Shown piece after piece: positions 57,759 through 64,000 of a stretch of 64,000 nucleotides of DNA. The stretch's first letter is position 1. Each line of letters starts with the position of its first letter. The stretch spans positions 806,001 through 870,000 of the forward strand of contig WWBZ02000009.1 of the NCBI GenBank assembly GCA_011503125.2. Direction: 5' to 3'. Below the pieces are notes generated by a model, which was given only the letters and a program-made list of their open reading frames with translations, was not told where the DNA came from and searched no databases. This DNA is from Botryosphaeria dothidea (Eukaryota > Ascomycota > Dothideomycetes > Botryosphaeriales > Botryosphaeriaceae). The position numbers and the translations under genes are program-made.

Positions 57759-60700
57759 ATGCCAGTCCTGCCGGCTGGGCTTATGGACCATGTACACATA
57801 CCTCGTTACATCGATGACATTGCAACGCGCGACCCATCAAGAATCTGGGTCTATGTCCCTCGGACCGCTGATCTGAAAGGAGAACGGCGGATCATCACCT
57901 TTCCTGAGTTTGCAAAAGCCATTGATGGCGCATCGAGATGGATAGAGAGCACCACCGGCATCCCAGAGGGTCAGCGGAGTACTATTGCATACATGGGGTA
58001 AGCCGTGAAATGATGTTTCTTCTAAGTTGTTGGGCATTGACATTTTGCCAGCCTCCACGATGTCCGTTACGCAATCTTCATGGCTGCTTTAATCAAGACC
58101 AATCATAGAGTAGGAAGATATTTGATGATCGCGCTGTCAGAGCTGGCTAACTGAATTGTTACGCAGGCACTGATATTATCACTTCGCAACTCAGATGCCG
58201 CTCAAACTCACCTAATGGAGAAGACGGGATGCACATGCTACTTCTACACTGAGGGCATTGAGAGGAACTGGACCGTTTTCAAGCAGCGACCAGATGAGTT
58301 TCGCGGCTTCCAAGTCCCCCAATTCGACGATATGATCTCTCTTGGTGAGGCGAAAGGCCCATTCTCGTGCCACGGCGCAGAGACGCCGGAGGAGAAGGTC
58401 CTCATCATGCACTCCTCCGGGAGCACCGGCATGCCCAAACCAATATTTCTCGACAGCATCTGGGTGACGGCAGTCCTCCGTCAAAAGTACCTCGTGCCTC
58501 CGCCCGGACGGAGAAGTAGAGCGGAAGGCTGGCTGGGGCCAAGCACGGATGGGAAGCCTCTGATCACTTCGGCGCCAATGTATCATGGGATGTCATTTCT
58601 CCTGTTCCTCCGCAGCATCTTCACCGGCCCGCTCGTCAACATGCCCGCTGGCGTTCCACTCAGCGCTAATGTTGTGATGGAGGCAATGGAGACGAAGTTG
58701 GCCACCTGTGGCATGTTCCCACCATCCATTATCGCAGACCTGACAGCGACTGAGCGGGGTCTTAAGGCACTGTCAACACTGGATGACGTCTTCTACGGTG
58801 GTGCGCCGTTGTCACGGCAGGCGGGCGAACGTGTCAACAGCGTGACTCGCCTGAGCTCCATCCTTGGCTCCGTTGAAACCTGCTGCATCGCGGCTCTCGC
58901 TCCACTGGATCAGGCCGACTGGGACTACTACGAGTTCCACCCCTACTCAGGCGCCATATTCGAAGATGTTGGCGAAGGACTGGCGGAGCTGGTCATCAAA
59001 CCCATCGGGGACCTCCGCCACCAGCCAATATTCTCAGGCTTCCCTGGCATCTCTGAATGGAGGACGAGCGACCTGTTCGAGCAACACCCGACTAAAACCG
59101 GCCTGTGGCGTTTCAAGTGCCGCCGAGATGATGTGCTCGTGCTAAGCTCCGGCATCAAGTACGACCCTATCATGTTCGAGAAGACAGTCGAGAACCATCC
59201 ACTGGTAAAAGGTGCCCTGATCGTAGGTCACGAGCGCTTCCAGCTAGGCCTCATCCTCGAGTTGGACTGGGAGCAGCTCCAGCCGGATCAGAAAAGAGAC
59301 CAAAAGGCATTGCTAGAGCTGCTCTGGCCGGCCATTGAAGCCGCAAACCTCCCTAATGCGCGGAATACATGCATCGTCAAGAGCATGGTCGTCTTCGCGA
59401 GCAAGGAGAAGCCGTTCGCACGCACAGCAAAACATTCTATTGCCAGGCGCGCAACACTGGACTTATACGCTCCCGAGATCGATGAGCTATACTCTTCGGA
59501 CCGCGTCGACGAACAGTTCAGCGACAAACTGGGTAGGTTGGGCAGGGAGCCCGACTCGACGCAGCTGCGGGATTTCATACGCCGGGCGCTCGAGTTCCTG
59601 CTTCAGCGCGAGCTCCCGCACGAAGAACTCTCTGACAACGATATCATCTTCGATTTGGGCATTGACTCAGTAAGCGTGGTGGTACTCGTAAAGGGTCTTC
59701 GGCAAGCACTGGAAGATTCCGTTGTCGTTAGTGCTATAGACATCTACTCGAATCCCACCATCAGCAAGCTGGCCTCAGTAATTGTGAACAAGCTACCATC
59801 TACAGAAAAGGATGGAATAGCTAAGCCTACTCGGTCACAACTCATACAGCAGCTGGTAGCACAATTCACAGCCGACCTACCTCCACCTCCCTCCCGCGCT
59901 TCACTCCCACCTCGAGCAGCACGGCACACCGTCATCCTCACAGGTTCAACCGGGTCCCTGGGCAGCTACATCCTCCAAACTCTCTTATCTACCCCCTCCA
60001 TCGAAAAGGTCTACTGCCTCAACCGCACCCCCAACGCCCACGCCCGCCAAGCCCGCATTCACGCAGACCGCGGGCACCCCCTCGACCTCAGCCCCGTCAC
60101 CTTCCTCCACACCGACCTCAGCCAGCCCCAATTCGGCCTGCCCTCCGACACCTATACCATCCTCCTCACCACCACTACCCTCTTCATCCACGCCGCCTGG
60201 GCCGTCAACTTCAACCTCCCCCTCGCCGCCTTTGCGCCCACCCACCTCGCCGGCACGCGCCACGCCATCGCCTTCAGCCAGCGCTCCGCCCACACCTGCC
60301 ACATCGCCTTCGTCTCCTCCATCGCCTCCGTCGCCGGCGCCCATCCGCCCGTCCGCGAAACCCTGCTCAGCACGGACGCCGCGCACCCCAGCATGGGCTA
60401 CGGCGCCTCCAAGCACGTCGCTGAGCGCATGCTGGCCGCCTCCGGCGTCCCGGCCACGATCCTGCGCTGCGGGCAGCTGTGCGGGCCGCGCGCGGGCGGC
60501 GGGTCCTGGAACAGGCAGGAGTGGCTGCCGGCGCTGGTGGCGTCGTCGGCGCGCTTGGGGGTCGTGCCGACGGCGCTGGGGGCCGGCGGCGATGTCGTCG
60601 AGTGGCTGCCAGTCGACGTCGCGGGGCGGGCGGTCGTGGAGTTGAGCTTGGCTGCGAGCGGGAGCGGCCAGAAGGTGCTCGACGTCTTCCACGTCGTCAA

Positions 60701-61022
60701 TCCGCGCGGGGCGTCGTGGTCCCGCTTGGTGCCCGTGATACAGGCGTTCTATGGGCGGCAGGGGGGCGGCGGAAAGGAGGTCAGGGGCGTCGCGTTCGAG
60801 GCGTGGGTGGATGCGCTGCAGAAGGTTCCGCAGACGAGGGAGGCGTTGGAGCAGGTGCCGAGCGTCAAGATTGTCGAGTTTTATGAGTCGATGGCTGTTG
60901 GTGCGTTTCCCAGTGTGAGCTCCGCGCGCGCTGTTGCCTGCAGCCCTGCACTCGCAGGAGCCACGCCAATCGATGCGGCGCTGTTCACCAGGTGGCTGGA
61001 CCAGTGGACATCGGCTTGTTGA
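57759..61022 (+). CDS. NRPS-like enzyme: adenylation, thiolation and reductase domains
   Basis: A-T-R enzyme of about 1050 aa from exons 57759-57997, 58052-58109 and 58167-61022. The adenylation domain has STIAYMGLHDVRYA, the A3 motif MHSSGSTGMPKPI, GALIVGHERFQLGL and an A10-like FARTAKHSIARR (about 515-525). The thiolation domain has DLGIDSVSVVVL, with Ser600 as the phosphopantetheine site. The reductase is an NAD(P)-binding Male_sterility-type domain with TGSTGSLGSY (about 691) and YGASK (Tyr844, Lys848). There is no condensation domain. Such enzymes activate a carboxylic acid as a thioester and release it as an aldehyde or alcohol. The substrate is unknown; neighbouring synthases suggest an isonitrile-bearing acid, by inference only. 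Confidence 0.92.
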
Positions 61023-61666
61023 GTGGTGGTGGAAAGGAATAGGAGTCTTTGCGGAAGACTGGACCTTCCGCTAGAGTGAGCAGTCATCTGTCCATTGGTT
61101 TAGACTGAGCACGATAAGAATACAAGCAGCAGTGGGTTTAAAATGGTATTAGCTACAAATATGCATTTCACAACTTTGGGTTCACTACTAGAAATCTTAT
61201 AAGTCTTTCTCCGTGTTTAGGGGATTTTTTTTTTGATGTTTTGTTACTAGAGCCATTTACTATAAGGCTGACTTAAGATAGTGATTTGAACTGAGTCACA
61301 CTCACGATTAATGGACAGAAGGTACGGATAGATCGGCATACCTGTTCTCTGCAGGTGCTTGGTTCGGCAAATCCTCCGGGAAATTGCGTCCATACTTTCC
61401 GCGGGGAATAAGGACTATACTCCCCGAACTACAGCACAGCCAATGCTGTCGGCCGAGTGTTTCATGAATACCGTATCTGCAGTGACACGGGTCACATCCT
61501 TTGGTGGACTTGCCAATCGTTGTTGCCTTGGATTTGCCAAATGTTCAGTCTTTCTCTCCATTCCAATGTGCCTAGAGCACCGAACGCCTAAGTTTCTTCT
61601 ATTCAGGATCCATATACCATATATACCTCCTGATTTATTTACCGTTACGGGACGAGATGTACCTTC
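61023..61666. other. AT-rich spacer before the DUF3431 gene
   Basis: Open frames extend into this region, and additional 5' exons of the next gene cannot be excluded. No independent gene recognised. Confidence 0.45.
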
Positions 61667-63917
61667 ATGGAAATGCTGGCCCCGATTGCTCGTCACACAG
61701 TCTGGTGGCAGTCAGGTTGGTCCTCAATACACCTGCATTGTAGCTGACATTGACAGTGCTAGCCTCTGGACCCTTGCTGCATCAATATCAGTTCTTTCAA
61801 GCAGGTACCTCCTGGTTGATCTGAATTATCGTAGGTCTTCCTACATTGAGGCTTTGACGATGTTATGGCTGATGACCTCTAGATTTCCGTAAGACTCATC
61901 AGGCGTCGGGCTGAACGTTAAGCTGATAGGCGCAGCGCTTCATCTCTGCTTAGTCCACCTTACCTTCGTTGCAATCTTTCTAGCGAGCCAGAGAGTAGCT
62001 CCTACAAACATAGCTCATCATACGACACCAAGATGGTTTTACGCGACTATCGAACACACAAGGGAGAGGAATCTTGATGGAGGCTGGCAATGTGGGCTCT
62101 TGGGGGCGACTTGTGTCGCTGCGGCTCTCCCGTTATCCATGCAGTCCATTCTTCACTGGAAGAACCTCTCCACCTTGGGATTTATGCCTGTAAGAGCCAT
62201 AGATGTGTCCCTTCATTCATGATGCTGATTGATCCTACAGATCTTTGCCTACCTCTTTCATGACATCTTGAGCCTGCGGCAGTTCCGATATCCATTAAAG
62301 TGGGTGAAATACCTCGAAGTCGGGTTTTGTGCCGTGTGCTGTGCAGTCCTTCTCTATGACGAATACCGGTTGACCTCAACCGGTCTTATCTGCGCGTTGC
62401 TGGCAATGCTGCTCACCGGCTTCGCCATCGGGTTTGTTCATCCACTCGACACGTCCTCTACTCAAGCTTGCGCAGACCACTCATCCGGCCCATCGCTTGT
62501 CAAGATCGTGACGGTTTCATTCGTTATCACACTTGGATGGTGTGGAAAGATGGAGGATACCTTCCAAGCTGCGAAGCACACCCTCGACATAGACCCGCTG
62601 TTACTCGGCATCAATATTGGATCCACAATGTTGGCAATTCTTCTAGGCCACTCGTTCAACGTACCGGTCAACATCGGAGGAATATTCCAGATTTCTGCTA
62701 CCATTGGGTCTGCGAAAATTGTTGGTTTCGCTTCGTTACATCTGGCCACTCGGTCTTACGCGACTGAGCTACAGCTCGGCGCCTTCTATCTGACTGTTAT
62801 ATGCATCATTGGCGCATTCCAACACGCGAGAGATACGGATCGTGTTACACTCTCGGGTCTCCTATTCCCTTTCCACCGTCTTCGTCCTCCGCCGTTGTCG
62901 CCCGACCTGATTGCCCTCGACAATGAAGGAGATTCGTCACAGATGGAACTCACGGAGGAGGCTACCGACCGTTTTGGCCATGCAATCTCGATCAAACAAT
63001 CCAGCATAGTCTTCTCCATTTCGATTGCTGCATGCCTCGTTGCAATTCTAGCTTGGATCGGATTCATAGTCGGCAATTTTGCAGGAGATGCAAATGCTTT
63101 TGATCTGATTCCACGGCTCGATCTTGCGTATACGCCAGAACACGGTTTCGACGTTGTTATCAGCATGTATGACGAACCAATTGAGTCCATTCAATCCATA
63201 ATGAATGATCTCTCGGTTGTCCTGCCTGGATCTCCGCTCCGGGTCTTTCTTTACACCAAGAGTGAGGATGTAGAGCCTTCGATCCTCGCCGCTCTTACCA
63301 ACGCCTTCAGGGTCACCAAGTTGCCAAACTACGGTCGTGAGGGAGAAACTTACCTTCAGCACATCCTACTAAACTGGAACTCTCTCGCGAAGCACACGCT
63401 CTTCGTCCAAGCGGACGTTCATAATCCTCGGGAGATCTTCCACCGGATCCAGGACTACTACTCGCCAAACAAAACTGGCATGCTGAGCCTTGGCTTTAGC
63501 GGCAGCTCTTGCAGCATTGAGAATTGTGGTGATCGTTGGGGTTGGTACGAGGACCAAGCAGTCCTAAACGACATCTGTCAACGTGTAGGCGGAAAGCCTT
63601 GCACGAACACGAATCTCCTCCTGTCTTACAAAGGGCAATTCATTGTGTCTGCAAAGCGCATTCGCGCCGTGCGACGCGAGTTCTACGAATATCTACGCAC
63701 AGCAATGACTGACCCAGAGAGCTGGGCGCACAAGGAACCATACTTACAGGGCCGAAAAGACTCGCTTAACGCGCCGCAGTTTGGATACACTTTGGAACGT
63801 CTTTGGTCCCTTATCATGCAATGCTCAAGTGAAGAGCTTGCTTGGAAATGTCCAACTCTGCTTAGTCGCACGCGAAGAGGGGGTGATCTGACCGATTGCC
63901 AGTGCCTGGACCCTTGA
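61667..63917 (+). CDS. Multi-pass membrane protein with C-terminal DUF3431 domain
   Basis: About 686 aa from exons 61667-61715, 61757-61804, 61903-62189 and 62241-63917; phases agree, but the first two short exons are tentative. The first two thirds contain roughly nine hydrophobic segments (for example LIGAALHLCLVHLTFVAIFL; VGFCAVCCAVLLYDEYRLTS). The C-terminal DUF3431 domain has FDVVISMYDEPIESI, GREGETYLQHILLNW, ADVHNPREIF, WGWYEDQ and LLLSYKGQFIVSAKRI. The family resembles small glycosyltransferase-like folds in fungi, but no reaction is proven. It follows the NRPS-like gene in the same direction by 644 bp, so membership in the cluster is possible. Only 83 bases of window remain. Confidence 0.75.
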
Positions 63918-64000
63918 GGACACTCTGTAGCTTCAATGAATCTCAAAGATGCTGCCATCATCATGAGTGCGGTTTTCTATGACAAACAATGAATCGAAGT

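Noticed and set aside
1..64000. tRNA genes, transposons and CRISPR arrays
   Set aside because: No B-box with matching A-box and cloverleaf, no transposase or reverse transcriptase motifs and no spaced repeats were seen by eye; a tRNAscan or RepeatMasker run was not possible.

Overview
The window looks like nuclear DNA of a filamentous ascomycete (Pezizomycotina). Genes carry several short GT-AG introns of about 45-115 nt, most with a recognisable CTRAY-type branch site. Gene families typical of this group are present: Zn2Cys6 regulators, a PTH11-like receptor, DUF1996-WSC and cupredoxin-like surface proteins, a subtilisin-type secreted protease, a DIT1/PvcA pair and an A-T-R NRPS-like enzyme. 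I cannot name the species; coding GC is high, and the stretches around 28-33, 50.5-55.8 and 61 kb are visibly more AT-rich. All gene models below were assembled by eye from exon phases and family motifs. No expression data or database search was available.

Layout. 0-7.9 kb (minus strand): GPI-transamidase subunit PIG-S/Gpi17, a small Zn2Cys6 regulator whose zinc cluster is split by a 572-nt intron, and an epoxide-hydrolase-like alpha/beta hydrolase. 9.3-18.1 kb: long-tailed aquaglyceroporin, mitochondrial succinyl-CoA:3-ketoacid CoA-transferase, an AhpD-like protein, and a six-exon Zn2Cys6 regulator divergent from it. 20.1-27.9 kb: PTH11-like seven-helix protein, an unknown protein with a possible PARP-like zinc finger, and two tandem cation diffusion facilitators, one zinc type (HxxxD/HxxxD) and one manganese type (DxxxD/DxxxD). 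28.5-32 kb: a decayed multi-pass membrane protein gene with in-frame stops and a small six-cysteine secreted protein. 33-39.6 kb: cyclase-family protein, 2-oxoglutarate/Fe(II) oxygenase, DUF427 protein and D-serine-dehydratase/D-threonine-aldolase-like PLP enzyme. 39.9-50.5 kb: secreted or surface proteins (subtilase, cupredoxin-like, DUF1996-WSC) and a sugar porter. 51.1-53 kb: astacin-like metalloprotease joined to lectin-like modules but interrupted by a nonsense codon.

53.8-63.9 kb holds the most interesting unit. Two divergent isocyanide-synthase-family (DIT1/PvcA) genes lie beside an adenylation-thiolation-reductase enzyme and a multi-pass DUF3431 protein. Family knowledge suggests that the synthases would make an isonitrile from an amino acid and that the A-T-R enzyme would activate and reduce a carboxylic acid, so this is a candidate isonitrile biosynthetic cluster. 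No P450 or obvious exporter is seen, but the window ends 83 bases after the last gene, so the right border is unknown.

No tRNA, rRNA, CRISPR array, transposase or reverse transcriptase was recognised. Three introns appear to use GC-AG borders, and four short stopless introns have lengths divisible by three.
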